A stretch of DNA of 64,000 bases from Calothrix sp. PCC 7103 (lineage in GTDB: Bacteria; Cyanobacteriota; Cyanobacteriia; Cyanobacteriales; Nostocaceae), in NCBI RefSeq assembly GCF_000331305.1, contig NZ_KB217483.1, positions 565,265 through 629,264 on the forward strand. The letters are read 5' to 3'. Positions 8,454 through 16,700 of this stretch are shown here, piece after piece (the first letter of the stretch is position 1; every line of letters starts with the position of its first letter). Made by a program: the position numbers and the translations under genes. A model generated the notes under the pieces. It saw only the letters and a list, made by a program, of their open reading frames with translations, was not told the DNA's origin and made no database searches.

Positions 8454-9149
8454 TTATTGAGCATCACGAAACTGATTTGAAAGGATTCTGTATACAATTA
8501 CAGCAATTTGTGCCCCTAAAATTGGCGCCACCCAATATAACCATTGGTGCTGCCAAATACCTGCCATCAGTGCCGGACTAAACGAACGCGCAGGATTCAT
8601 GCTTGCACCTGTAATTGGGCCCATACAAGTTGCTTCGACCCCAACTGTTAAACCAATTGCCAATCCAGCAAGATTTGAATGCGCGCGTTTATCAAGCGCG
8701 GCGCCAAAAATTACAAACATTAAAATAAACGTCAGAACTGTTTCCAGTATAAAAGACTGTAACCAATTTCCATTCAACGGTAGCGTTGCTCCCAAATTTC
8801 CAACTTTCCCAAAGCTTATTAATAATAACCCCGAAGCCATTATTGCCCCTATTAACTGCGCTAATATGTAGGGCAATACGTATCGTCTTGGAAAAAAACC
8901 ACTCGTCCAAAACGCTAACGTTACAGCTGGATTAAAATGGGCGCCACTTATATGTCCTAGCGAATAAATCAACGCTGATACAACTGCACCAAAAACAAAG
9001 CTAACTCCAACATGCGTAATCACACCTTGACTTAGGGAATTTACAACTATGGCGCCAGTTCCAGCAAATATCAAAATAAAAGTACCAAATAACTCAGCAG
9101 CAAGCAGGCGCCTGCTTTTAGTGACTTCTTTTAAAAAAGACTTTACCAA
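8454..9149 (-). CDS. MIP-family aquaporin/glyceroporin, likely metalloid channel
   Basis: A 231-residue major intrinsic protein with six membrane segments and both NPA boxes: SGAHFNPAVT (loop B) and GASMNPARSFS (loop E, with the selectivity-filter Arg). No ATG fits; the start appears to be a TTG at 9149 preceded by GAGGAAG. Aquaglyceroporins of ars operons (AqpS type) let As(OH)3 pass down its gradient, and the position next to arsC suggests this role, but the sequence alone does not exclude water or glycerol transport. A TCAA-N5-TTGA box lies about 40 bp upstream. It may be transcribed separately from arsC, which lies upstream on the same strand order. Confidence 0.85.
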   Translation of the reverse strand: MVKSFLKEVTKSRRLLAAELFGTFILIFAGTGAIVVNSLSQGVITHVGVSFVFGAVVSALIYSLGHISGAHFNPAVTLAFWTSGFFPRRYVLPYILAQLIGAIMASGLLLISFGKVGNLGATLPLNGNWLQSFILETVLTFILMFVIFGAALDKRAHSNLAGLAIGLTVGVEATCMGPITGASMNPARSFSPALMAGIWQHQWLYWVAPILGAQIAVIVYRILSNQFRDAQ

Positions 9150-9181
9150 GCTTCCTCACAACTGAAATAATCTATACCTCC

Positions 9182-9200
9182 ATCATTTCAAAAAAATTGA
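9182..9200. promoter_or_regulatory. ArsR-like operator box upstream of the aquaporin gene
   Basis: ATCATTTCAAAAAAATTGA contains TCAA-N5-TTGA and closely repeats the box at 5428-5445 upstream of pstS, including the preceding CATCATT. The spacer is one base shorter than in the pstS/acr3 boxes. Its place just before the aquaporin start suggests coregulation with the rest of the arsenic island. Confidence 0.5.
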
Positions 9201-9277
9201 TATGTCAATGTCGTCAGGTACACTTTAGATTAAAATTATAATCAGTTGTTATGTAACGGCACCTGGGTAGAGGCTAA

Positions 9278-9603
9278 ATAGATTTTAATAATGAAGGGCC
9301 ATGCAGTAATTGTTTAAAAGTACCTACATTCCGAGCATCGGCTGATTTATATGAGCGCTTCGATAGTCCGAGACGAGCGGCGCCTGGGAAAGGCGCCGAT
9401 TTATATCATGTCCGGTTGATTACCCATAATTACCACGTCACGTAGAGACGCGATTAATCGCGTCTCTACAATGATTTTATTATGGTTACGCTCCCGGACA
9501 TGATATTATTTCAAAATATCGCAGCGCTCCACTCGCTTGGGACAATGCAAAAGAAATTGTGCAGTTGGTCACGGGTAGCACTTATCATCAGGTTATTGGA
9601 TAG
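9278..9603 (+). pseudogene. ORF remnant split by a small palindromic element
   Basis: An open frame begins after a stop at 9275-9277 and reads through cysteine-bearing GPCSNCLKVPTF and RFDSPRRAAPGKGADLY, then enters a palindromic insertion. After the insertion the frame continues as ISKYRSAPLAWDNAKEIV to a TAG at 9601. Removing 98 bases (element plus a 2-bp target copy) joins the halves in frame. I do not recognise the family. The N-terminus is missing, so this is a decayed gene fragment. Confidence 0.5.
9405..9504. mobile_element. Small palindromic MITE-like insertion
   Basis: Terminal inverted repeats CATGTCCGG (9407-9415) and CCGGACATG (9494-9502) are flanked by AT on both sides (a possible 2-bp target duplication). 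Inside, 9442-9469 is a 28-bp perfect palindrome of the form GTAGAGACGCGATT/AATCGCGTCTCTAC, a dispersed repeat frequent in filamentous cyanobacteria. There is no coding capacity. It interrupts the ORF remnant around it. Confidence 0.6.
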
Positions 9604-9678
9604 CCCGGTTGTGAAAAATAAGCAGTTATTATATTCTAATGGTTATATTAAGTAATTTCCACATTTATAAGGGCAGTT

Positions 9679-10377
9679 ATGAACCGTTTGTATACTTCCT
9701 GGCTTTTAGGAATCGTGACTTTAGCTGGTTTCGGGTCAAGTTTAGGAAGTGCAAATGCACAAACTACCTATACATTCAATGCTACCTATGACGGAACATC
9801 TACACTATTAAGACAGATAACAGAAGACATTGCAACAAGAAGTATTTCAGGTTTAAGTAATGATGCGCCTTATGGTTTGACTAAAGCAAGCGGTTTTGCT
9901 TATGTAAAAACAAACCCAATTGACGGCTCATATCGTTTTAGCTCTAATCCACAAACATTTGGTTTACAAAACCAGCCACTTGGTGGAGTTACGTTATTCG
10001 GAGAAGGCGCCAACAAATTGTTCTATCAGTTTGAAGATGGTGCAGGAGTTTTTAATCCTGAAACTTTGACTACTACTAGTTCTAATACAAACATAATCAC
10101 TGGTGGAGAAGGTATATTTGAAGGCGCCACAGGCACACTGAGTAATTCTGAAGTTTTTCAAGTTGCTAACCTTCTAGTAGACCCAACTAGTGCTAGCAAA
10201 GGAATTGTGAAAATAAACGGCGCCATTACTGTACCAATAAGTAAAAGAGTACCAGAGCCAAATACTACTGCTGCATTCGTTGCGATAGGTGTAGGGGCCA
10301 CATTTTTATTGCGAAGAAGGCGCCTGTTAACTGTGCGTTCGCTCATTTTTAGAGTCGAAGAGGAATTAATGCCTTGA
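9679..10377 (+). CDS. PEP-CTERM-sorted exported protein, 3' end altered by an IS
   Basis: A 232-residue predicted exported protein. Residues 1-28 are a signal peptide ending SANAQ. The body (about 30-185) is Thr/Asn/Gly-rich with no family I recognise. Near the C-terminus RVPEPNTTAAFVAIGVG, a hydrophobic stretch and the basic cluster LLRRRRL form a PEP-CTERM sorting signal, as used by exosortase systems linked to exopolysaccharide. The codons from 10330 onward lie inside the terminal repeat of the adjacent IS, so the last 15 residues (TVRSLIF...) are not native and the original stop has been lost. The sorting signal itself survives, so the product may still function. Confidence 0.75.
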   Translation: MNRLYTSWLLGIVTLAGFGSSLGSANAQTTYTFNATYDGTSTLLRQITEDIATRSISGLSNDAPYGLTKASGFAYVKTNPIDGSYRFSSNPQTFGLQNQPLGGVTLFGEGANKLFYQFEDGAGVFNPETLTTTSSNTNIITGGEGIFEGATGTLSNSEVFQVANLLVDPTSASKGIVKINGAITVPISKRVPEPNTTAAFVAIGVGATFLLRRRRLLTVRSLIFRVEEELMP

Positions 10378-10458
10378 GAGGAGAGGAATAGGGCAGTCAG
10401 TAAGCTTGGCACCATTTTCAAGTAATGTGTAAGACATATTCTAGAAGCGGGTGTACGT

Positions 10459-12279
10459 ATGGTGATAAGTGAACAGGTAAAAATTGATTCTGAGAGAATT
10501 GATGATATTCCCGTAATAGTTGAGTGGCTCAAACAGATGGAAGTGGCTAAATCTATTGACCAAAAATTAAGTCCACTACACGGAAACCATAAAGGACTGA
10601 GTTATGGGCAGTTGAGTGTATTGTTATTAACATACATAATCACTCAATCAGACCATCGTCTATGTGCTGTACAAGCCTGGGTGAAGGAACATCGCCATAT
10701 TTTAGAGTTAAGTACGGGGTGGTCAATAGGAGAAAAAGATACCACAGATGACCGATTGGGCGATGTAGTCGAAGGGTTAGGTATACAGTCAGAGGCAAGG
10801 CAAGAAATAGAAATAAAGTTAGGACGGCATATAATTCGCGCTTACCAATTACCGACAGAAGTCGCACGAAGTGACACCAGCAGTTTTAGTGTCAATCATG
10901 AACAGGGAAAATCATCAGAACAAAGCCTACTACGTTATGGCTACTCCAAAGATAAACGCCCCGATTTATTGCAATACCGTCAATTACTAGCAACCCTCGA
11001 CCCGATGGGAATGCCGTTGGTCAGTGCCACCCTTGAAGGTAATGGCGCCGATGACCCATTATAAGTACCTGGACAGAAATAATTACATCTTGAGTTCTAG
11101 GCTGAGTAAAGGTTTCAAGTCCATTTTTTTGTAATTAATTTTGTCTGGCTACTTATTTTCCCACCTGGCAAAAAATTGTCAAAGTGATTGGGCACAAAAA
11201 GTTTGTCTTCATAGCTGATTGTAAGGCTGGGTCAATTAATAAGCGCGCGAACATTGCAGCACATGGTGGTGTTTACTGCATTCCCGTGCCAATGAGTGGA
11301 CAACACCCCCAGTATCTCAAGCAATGGGTACTTGACCCACCAGCGGAGGCTATAGATATTCGTTTACCGCGACAAGATGAAGCAGAACCAGCAGTGGGAA
11401 AGGGTTTTGAAGTAGAGTTAGGTAAATTTTGGCTGAATCCAGAAACCAATAAATTTGTGCGTTGGCACGAACGCTACTTGGTGGTGTATTCTCAAAGCCT
11501 TGCTGATGCTGCCATACGTGGTCAACAGCAACGCATCAATCAAGCGATTGCTGCTCTCAACGCTCTTAGCAGCAAAGCCGCTAGAAGACCGGGAACAACT
11601 GGGACAGAAAGTCGAAAACATTCTCAAACGTTACCGTGTTAGAGATTTCTTCTCAACTATGATTACAGAAGAAATTATTAAAGAAACTCGTCATGTTGGA
11701 CGGGGACGACCATCAAAAAAATCTCCGGTTGAAGAAGTAACTAAAATATGTTTTCAACTTCGTATTCACTTATATTGACGCTGCAATTAAGGAAGCGGAA
11801 AAATTGGCGGGATGGCGATTGTATGTTACGAATGCGCCAACTTTTCAACTAACATTACCACTAGCCGTAATGTACTATAGAGATGAATGGCTTTTAGAGC
11901 GAGGTTTTCATCGTTTTATGCATAGGTTCTTTACCAGCCTTACCTATTTATTTTCAAAACCAAGATAGAATTGTCGGATTAATGTTTATTTTAAATATAG
12001 CTTTGCGAGTATTTACCTTGATGGAGTTTGTGGTACGACAGGCACTTATAGACACCCAGCAATCTGTCTTCTGGTCTTTATGATGGCAATCCGAAGCGAA
12101 AAACTTTTCGCCCGTCTGCCGAGCAAATGCTTAAAGCTTTTTGTAATTTAACTCTTTACTTTCTTCCTGATTCTACCATCTTTATCACTCCAATTAACGA
12201 GCTTCAAAAACAAATTTTGATATTGATGAAAATGCCTGAATCTCTTTATCAGTTAAATTCATTGCAATGTCAAACATAA
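10459..12279 (+). pseudogene. IS1634-family transposase, frameshifted and interrupted
   Basis: The N-terminal 201 residues (10459-11064, starting MVISEQVKIDSERIDDIPVI) match the DUF4277-type domain of IS1634 transposases and end in GNGADDPL at a MITE insertion. The DDE region resumes at 11184 (FVFIADCKAGSINKRANIA), shifts frame near 11575, continues to about 11778, shifts again (YIDAAIKEAEKLAGWRLYVT, about 11770 on) and ends after a further break with SGLYDGNPKRKTFRPSAEQM and a stop at 12277-12279. At least three frameshifts or stops plus the insertion make it non-functional. Confidence 0.85.
11062..11155. mobile_element. Nested 94-bp MITE inside the transposase relic
   Basis: TAAGTACCTGGACAGAAATA at the left end is mirrored by the reverse complement of the right end (TAAGTAGCCAGACAAAATTA), giving about 26-bp imperfect terminal inverted repeats with no coding capacity. 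The flanking transposase reading (GADDP ... VIGHKKFVF) shows that it interrupts a once continuous gene. Confidence 0.65.
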
Positions 12280-12928
12280 TTAGCTTCTTGTTCCTTTCTT
12301 TAAAACCTTATTCTTTATAAATAGTTATATTATGAAAGTATTCAAACGCAGCAGGTATTTATCCCATCTCTCAAAGTGGAGAAGCGAATAGATAACCCTC
12401 ATATTTTTGTGCGATTTATTCAGATTTTTACCTCAACAAGTTTTTTATCTCAATAAGCTTTCCCTACTCTACGATGGAGAGCGGTATGATTGAGAGCAAA
12501 AGAATTAATTTTTACCTGGTCAATAACTAAAATACGTACACACATTTCTAAAAAATGTCTTACAAGCTGAGTGAAAACGCGCTTGGTATTATTGAGCGTC
12601 CTATCCCTTTCCCATCAAGGCATTAATTCCTCCTCAACTATAAAAATGAGCGAACGCACAGTATTGAGTTAGGTCGAGGGGGAGTATTATCTTCCATTCA
12701 CAATTTTTATTTTTTCGTATGAAAATGCCCTGTACAAGAATCCGCGCACGTGAGTGACTTCCCAACCACATTTTATGAACCTCAATATTTATTTGTAATG
12801 CCAGTCACCGCTTCGGAATCGGCACCTTGGAACATATACACTTGTAAGTTTCGGTTTAAATCAATCAGAGGTTAACAGAATTATTTCTTATTAATGCTTC
12901 AAATATCACCTCATCTTGTACCTAAAGT

Positions 12929-13185
12929 TACGATGAGGGCGACAATTCATTTAGTACTAATGAGCTTGTGACAGTTAGGGTGCGGAATGTGGGTTTCTAG
13001 ATGTATTAGCGCATAGTCAATCTAGGAATACGATTATTGCCAGCAGCCCAAAAACTCGTATTTTGGCAATTCCAGTACATACATTCGATGATTTACTAGA
13101 TAGCGATAGCGATTTTGCTCGTCGCGTTCTTGAATTAGAAAGTCGGCAACTACAGCGATTCATGCGCTCTATCAATTCTCCCTAA
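12929..13185 (+). pseudogene. C-terminal relic of a cyclic-nucleotide-binding-domain protein
   Basis: From 12982 an uninterrupted frame of 67 codons runs AECGFLDVLAHSQSRN, then RILAIPVHTFDDLLDSDSDF and RRVLELESRQLQRFMRS to a TAA at 13183-13185. The first block resembles the GE-x-GFLD phosphate-binding cassette of cNMP-binding (CAP-like) domains. Just upstream, in another frame, YDEGDNSFSTNELVTVRV looks like the preceding beta-roll, so a frameshift near 12980 separates them. No start is visible. The rest of the protein is missing, perhaps through the IS activity next door. Confidence 0.55.
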
Positions 13186-13259
13186 ACAATTTTGACTTTG
13201 TGCAATAATTTTTATCTATCTATAGACAGATGCTGGTAATATTAATTCAATTACCTAAA

Positions 13260-13355
13260 TTATCCTGATATGTCCCAAGCGGGCAGGGATACTTAGATGG
13301 TAGATGCACCCTGATTCAATTTGACCTCAATCGTTTTAACGGTTGGGGTTTTTTT
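13260..13355 (+). ncRNA. Candidate small RNA unit A with terminator
   Basis: The unit contains TTATCCTGATA (13260-13270), then TAGATGCACCCTGATT (13301-13316), then a hairpin with arms CCTCAATCG and CGGTTGGGG followed by seven T (13349-13355). The same order of blocks and nearly the same spacing recur 155 bp downstream in unit B, with a different terminator stem. The conserved block before an intrinsic terminator suggests a duplicated small transcript. There is no ORF. The call is inference from repetition and terminators. Confidence 0.4.
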
Positions 13356-13414
13356 GCAACGGATTATAAACGGATGTAACGGATGATTGATTTGTTATAC
13401 ATCCTTTACCAGAT

Positions 13415-13511
13415 TTATCCTGATACAGTTAATTGCTTGACGAATACAAATATATAGATGCACCCTGATTAACCTCTAGTTCCCCAGTTACTTGTTAGCT
13501 GGGGTTTTTTT
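13415..13511 (+). ncRNA. Candidate small RNA unit B with strong terminator
   Basis: TTATCCTGATA (13415-13425) and TAGATGCACCCTGATT (13455-13470) repeat unit A with spacing differing by one base, then a strong hairpin CCCCAGTTA/TAGCTGGGG is followed by seven T (13505-13511). Conserved upstream blocks with diverged terminator stems argue against simple recent duplication and for retention of a short transcript. It could alternatively be two leader or attenuator relics. Confidence 0.4.
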
Positions 13512-13644
13512 GTGATCAAAGGAGTAACCGTTCAGGGGCGCCGACTTGAGTGAGTAGTTATTGAACAGAAATTGAACTGGATAGTGAATATTGGGTTAAG
13601 ACAAACTAAATCTATCGAATTTAAAGTATTTTTTGTCTTTACAT

Positions 13645-14289
13645 ATGATGAACTATTCAAACCGGTTACAAAAATTGTCGCGTCGTGGAGTTGTGGTGAG
13701 TGGGGTAATTGCAGGCGCCGCTACAGCTTTGGGTTTGCCGCTAATTGGTGAAAGCGCTGAAGCGCTTACAACGAGCGCGAAACGGAATGATTTGAAAATT
13801 TTGAATAATGCGCTTTACTATGAGCATCAAGCTATTTGGGCTTATAGTTTTGCGGCAGGAAAGTTGACTAATACTGATGTTGGTAAAGCAGTTTTGGCTC
13901 TTGCGTTGCGTAACCAAGTTGACCATAAAAAACATCGTGATGCTTTAGCTGCTGCTGTTAGTAGTTTGGGTGGTAATCCTGTTAAAGCAGAGTCTAGCTA
14001 TGATGTTTCGTCTTATATCAAAAAGGGTGAAGGTAATATTGACAGTGATGTGAATATTGCTAAGTTGGCTCTGGCTTTAGAAGTTGATGCGGCAATTGCC
14101 TATACTTTGGAAGCTGCTAAACTCAAAACTCCTAAGTTAGTTACAGTTGGCGCCAGTATTGGCTCTACTGAGTCTGCACATGCTGCGGCAATTCGTGCCA
14201 CTTTTAGAGCGTTGGGAGTTGGTATAGAGATTGTGCCAGCGGCTTTTGTCAGCGTGGAAACTCGTAATGCTTGGGTATTGAAAGTATAA
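13645..14289 (+). CDS. Exported ferritin-like domain protein
   Basis: A 214-residue protein. The N-terminus has a twin-arginine-like signal (LSRRGVVVSG followed by a hydrophobic stretch ending ESAEALT). The rest is a four-helix ferritin-like domain of the DUF4439 type: ILNNALYYEHQAIWAYSFAA carries the first Glu-x2-His ligand set, NQVDHKKHRDALAA the second helix, LALEVDAAIAYTLEAA and STESAHAAAIRATFRAL the second half, so a di-iron site is plausible. The ATG at 13645 (or the adjacent one at 13648) is chosen over an in-frame TTG at 13633. It is followed 25 bp later by an MFS gene. The substrate is unknown; related proteins may act on metals or peroxide outside the cytoplasm. Confidence 0.72.
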   Translation: MMNYSNRLQKLSRRGVVVSGVIAGAATALGLPLIGESAEALTTSAKRNDLKILNNALYYEHQAIWAYSFAAGKLTNTDVGKAVLALALRNQVDHKKHRDALAAAVSSLGGNPVKAESSYDVSSYIKKGEGNIDSDVNIAKLALALEVDAAIAYTLEAAKLKTPKLVTVGASIGSTESAHAAAIRATFRALGVGIEIVPAAFVSVETRNAWVLKV

Positions 14290-14314
14290 TTTGTAAAAAT
14301 AAAACCTAACTAAT

Positions 14315-15508
14315 ATGCAGTTCAGAGTTTCTCAATCATCTATATTATGGCGCCAAGTTGTAGGATTATCGGCGATATTAGCAGCAGTAATGTTTAGCTG
14401 GATGGCTTATAGTCTTTATCAACCCAAGATTCTCCAAGAATTGGGGTTTGTCAAACTTGCTGCATGGTTAGGAATTATTCAGGGGTTTTTAGGTGCAGTG
14501 CTTGAACCTTTCGTTGGAAGTGTTTCTGACCAAATTCAACGACGCTTTGGCAGTCGTTTACCAGTTATTACTACAGGTGTGACGTTAGCAGGGTTAATTT
14601 TTGTTGCGGTTGCAATATTGTTGCAATGGCAAATACCTATTGTCATTCGTCCTTTTGTTCCTGTGTTAATGACTTTGTGGGTAATGTCAATGATTGTATT
14701 TCGGGGGCCAGTGGTTGCTTTACTCAGACAAGCTGCACCTTTAGCTGCTTTACCCCAGGCAAATATGCTACTGACCGTTGTATTTGGATTAGTTGGCGCC
14801 TTATCTCCAATTATGACTGCTTTTCTCAATAGTATTGGTGGTTCTATTACTTTTATTTTAGGCGCCATTTCTTTGACTATTGGCGCCACTGTTTTATATA
14901 CTTCAACTCCTAAAGATGTTTTATTTACGACTATTGAAACCAGTAAATCTTTGATATCACTTAAAACTATTAGTATAATTTTTGCAATTGGTTTAGGGGT
15001 CGGGATAGAAATAAATTTGCTGTTGAGAACTTTTCCTAAGATTATTCAACAGTTATCTGGTATGCCAGCTGATTGGATTGTATCTGGGATATTAGTTGTT
15101 TCTGCTTTAGTGGTAGTGCCAGTTGCTACATTAACTACTAAATTAGGCGCCAGGTTAACAATGAAACTAGGAATGTTAATTATTGTAATCTGTCTAGGTT
15201 TACTTTTATTTCGGTTGGGTAGTATATTAGCAATAGGATTGATATTAGTTGCTGGATTTGGTTTTGGATTAATTTTTGAAAGTCAAATCCCCTTAATTTT
15301 AGGAATGGTTCCTAGTGATAGAGCAGGTTTAGGAACGGGTTTATATTTTGGTGGACTTGGTTTCGCAGGTGCCTTTGTATCAATTTTAATACAACCAGCG
15401 AACACAATTACACCTCTGAATGAACTTACTTGGGGCGCCGTATCATTTTTTATTGTAATTTTATGCTTGGAAAATAATAAGATTTCCAACTTATCAGAGA
15501 AGTCATAA
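14315..15508 (+). CDS. MFS permease of unknown substrate
   Basis: A 397-residue protein with about 12 hydrophobic segments. The cytoplasmic loop 2-3 motif region reads EPFVGSVSDQIQRRFGSRLP, a recognisable MFS motif A variant (G-x3-D-x4-R-x-G-R-R). A second similar signature follows the sixth helix (ATLTTKLGARLTMKLG). It follows the ferritin-like gene by 25 bp and precedes the VOC gene, so the three may form one transcription unit, but nothing identifies the transported compound. It is distinct from ArsJ at 109-1356. Confidence 0.75.
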   Translation: MQFRVSQSSILWRQVVGLSAILAAVMFSWMAYSLYQPKILQELGFVKLAAWLGIIQGFLGAVLEPFVGSVSDQIQRRFGSRLPVITTGVTLAGLIFVAVAILLQWQIPIVIRPFVPVLMTLWVMSMIVFRGPVVALLRQAAPLAALPQANMLLTVVFGLVGALSPIMTAFLNSIGGSITFILGAISLTIGATVLYTSTPKDVLFTTIETSKSLISLKTISIIFAIGLGVGIEINLLLRTFPKIIQQLSGMPADWIVSGILVVSALVVVPVATLTTKLGARLTMKLGMLIIVICLGLLLFRLGSILAIGLILVAGFGFGLIFESQIPLILGMVPSDRAGLGTGLYFGGLGFAGAFVSILIQPANTITPLNELTWGAVSFFIVILCLENNKISNLSEKS

Positions 15509-15592
15509 ATTTCAATCTTTATAATAGTGTTTATAGACAGAAACCTGGTTTCTTTGCGATTTTATCATATATTATCTGGAGGCATTACCGTA

Positions 15593-16012
15593 ATGATTGA
15601 TATTGGACTTACTCATATAGCACTCCCTGTATCTAACTTGGAACAAAGTATTAAGTTTTATTCTACCTATGCTCAAATGCAAGTTATTCATCAACGTATT
15701 GATGTAGAAACAGGTGTTGCAGTTGCATGGCTTTCTGACAACACTCGTCCTTTTGTAATTGTTTTGATTCAAAAAGATTCAGTACATCCCGTTCTTTCTC
15801 CGCTTGCTCATCTTGGGGTTGGTTGCAAAAGTCGCGAATATATGGATTCTTTATGTGACAAAGCACGACAAGAAGATTTATTAATTCAAGAACCTAAAGA
15901 TTCTGGGTATCCAATTGGTTATTGGGCTTTTTTACAAGACCCAGATGGTCATACGCTTGAACTATCTTATGGGCAAGAAATTGGCTTGGTTGTAGAAAAC
16001 AATTCCTTATGA
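15593..16012 (+). CDS. VOC-superfamily (glyoxalase-like) protein
   Basis: A 139-residue vicinal-oxygen-chelate domain. Two beta-alpha-beta-beta-beta modules are visible: GLTHIALPVSNLEQSIKFY opens the first with a metal-binding His, LAHLGVGCKSREYMDS opens the second, and FLQDPDGHTLELSYGQ closes it with the Glu ligand. The open frame begins at 15527, but GGAGG at 15578-15582 sits ten bases before the ATG at 15593, which starts right at the domain. It lacks the ArsI cysteine pair. It could be a lactoylglutathione lyase, dioxygenase or thiol transferase; the substrate is unknown. The 3' end overlaps the convergent HEAT gene by 6 bp. Confidence 0.75.
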   Translation: MIDIGLTHIALPVSNLEQSIKFYSTYAQMQVIHQRIDVETGVAVAWLSDNTRPFVIVLIQKDSVHPVLSPLAHLGVGCKSREYMDSLCDKARQEDLLIQEPKDSGYPIGYWAFLQDPDGHTLELSYGQEIGLVVENNSL

Positions 16013-16696
16013 TTTAATTTTAGGCGCCTTAGATATAAGCGAGAGAGATGCTGTCACTCTATTTATTGGCTCTGTAGCAAATTTTCTACGTGGATTTTGT
16101 AGAACTCTTAAGCTAGCCTTTAATTCTGATATAACAATTTTTCTTTCAGACTCAGATAAAGACTCAAATAAAGGTTCAGATAAAGATAGCGGGGTAATAT
16201 TAGTTTCTTTGTGGAGATTGGCAGCAATTTCTCCGATGTATGTAGCAGCAGTATTAGCAACGTCTTTATCAGAATCATTAAGTGCAACCCGCAGAGCAGA
16301 TAAAATTTTACTTATTGGTATATTTATACTTCTTAAAGCTATAGCTGCATGGATACGCTCCCATTTACCTGGGTCATTTTGAAGCATTTTGATTAAAGCT
16401 GGGACTGCTTTTGTTGCTTTTTGTTTCATCCAACCCAATTGCCAAGCGGTACCGCGACGTATTAAATGGTTTGGACTTTCTAGTCTTTTTATGAAATCAG
16501 CTACGCATTGAGCATCATGACTGCAAGACTCAGGATTTCTATATTCAAGAAGCGACCTAGGTGATTCCGACGTATCTGGAAGTATTGGAGCTTCTGGAAT
16601 TTTTGGTGATGAAGATTGTGCAAGAACATGACTTCCTAAACCAAGGAATGTCATGAGTGAGAAAAAAATAATCCTAGATTTCTGCAAGTTTTTCAT
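16007..16696 (-). CDS. Exported HEAT-repeat protein
   Basis: A 229-residue protein with a signal peptide ending SHVLAQ (about residue 27). From about residue 55 it has helical repeats of HEAT/PBS-lyase type: DAQCVADFIKRLESPNHLIR, RRGTAWQLGWMKQKATKAV, VPALIKMLQNDPGKWERIHA and a further repeat with LRVALNDSDKDVANTAATYI. Such repeats mediate protein contacts. It begins 4 bp after the exported WD40 gene ends, so the two are surely cotranscribed and probably make partner proteins outside the cytoplasm. No enzymatic motif is seen. Confidence 0.72.
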   Translation of the reverse strand: MKNLQKSRIIFFSLMTFLGLGSHVLAQSSSPKIPEAPILPDTSESPRSLLEYRNPESCSHDAQCVADFIKRLESPNHLIRRGTAWQLGWMKQKATKAVPALIKMLQNDPGKWERIHAAIALRSINIPISKILSALRVALNDSDKDVANTAATYIGEIAANLHKETNITPLSLSEPLFESLSESERKIVISELKASLRVLQNPRRKFATEPINRVTASLSLISKAPKIKS

Positions 16697-16700
16697 AATT

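Larger units (their letters stand above)
10330..12662 (+). mobile_element. Degenerate IS1634-like (IS4-superfamily) insertion sequence
   Basis: The ends are long imperfect inverted repeats: ACTGTGCGTTCGCTCATTTT at 10330 reappears in reverse complement ending at 12662 (tgagcgaacgcacagt), and the similarity continues inward for about 65 bp through GAGGAATTAATGCCTTGA. Between them is a broken DDE transposase. No clear target duplication is seen at the outer edges. Numerous stops and frameshifts and a nested MITE show that the element is old and no longer autonomous. Confidence 0.8.

Noticed and set aside
13260..13355. Possible tRNA or riboswitch
   Set aside because: No cloverleaf or known riboswitch core could be drawn; only the repeat block and terminator are supported.
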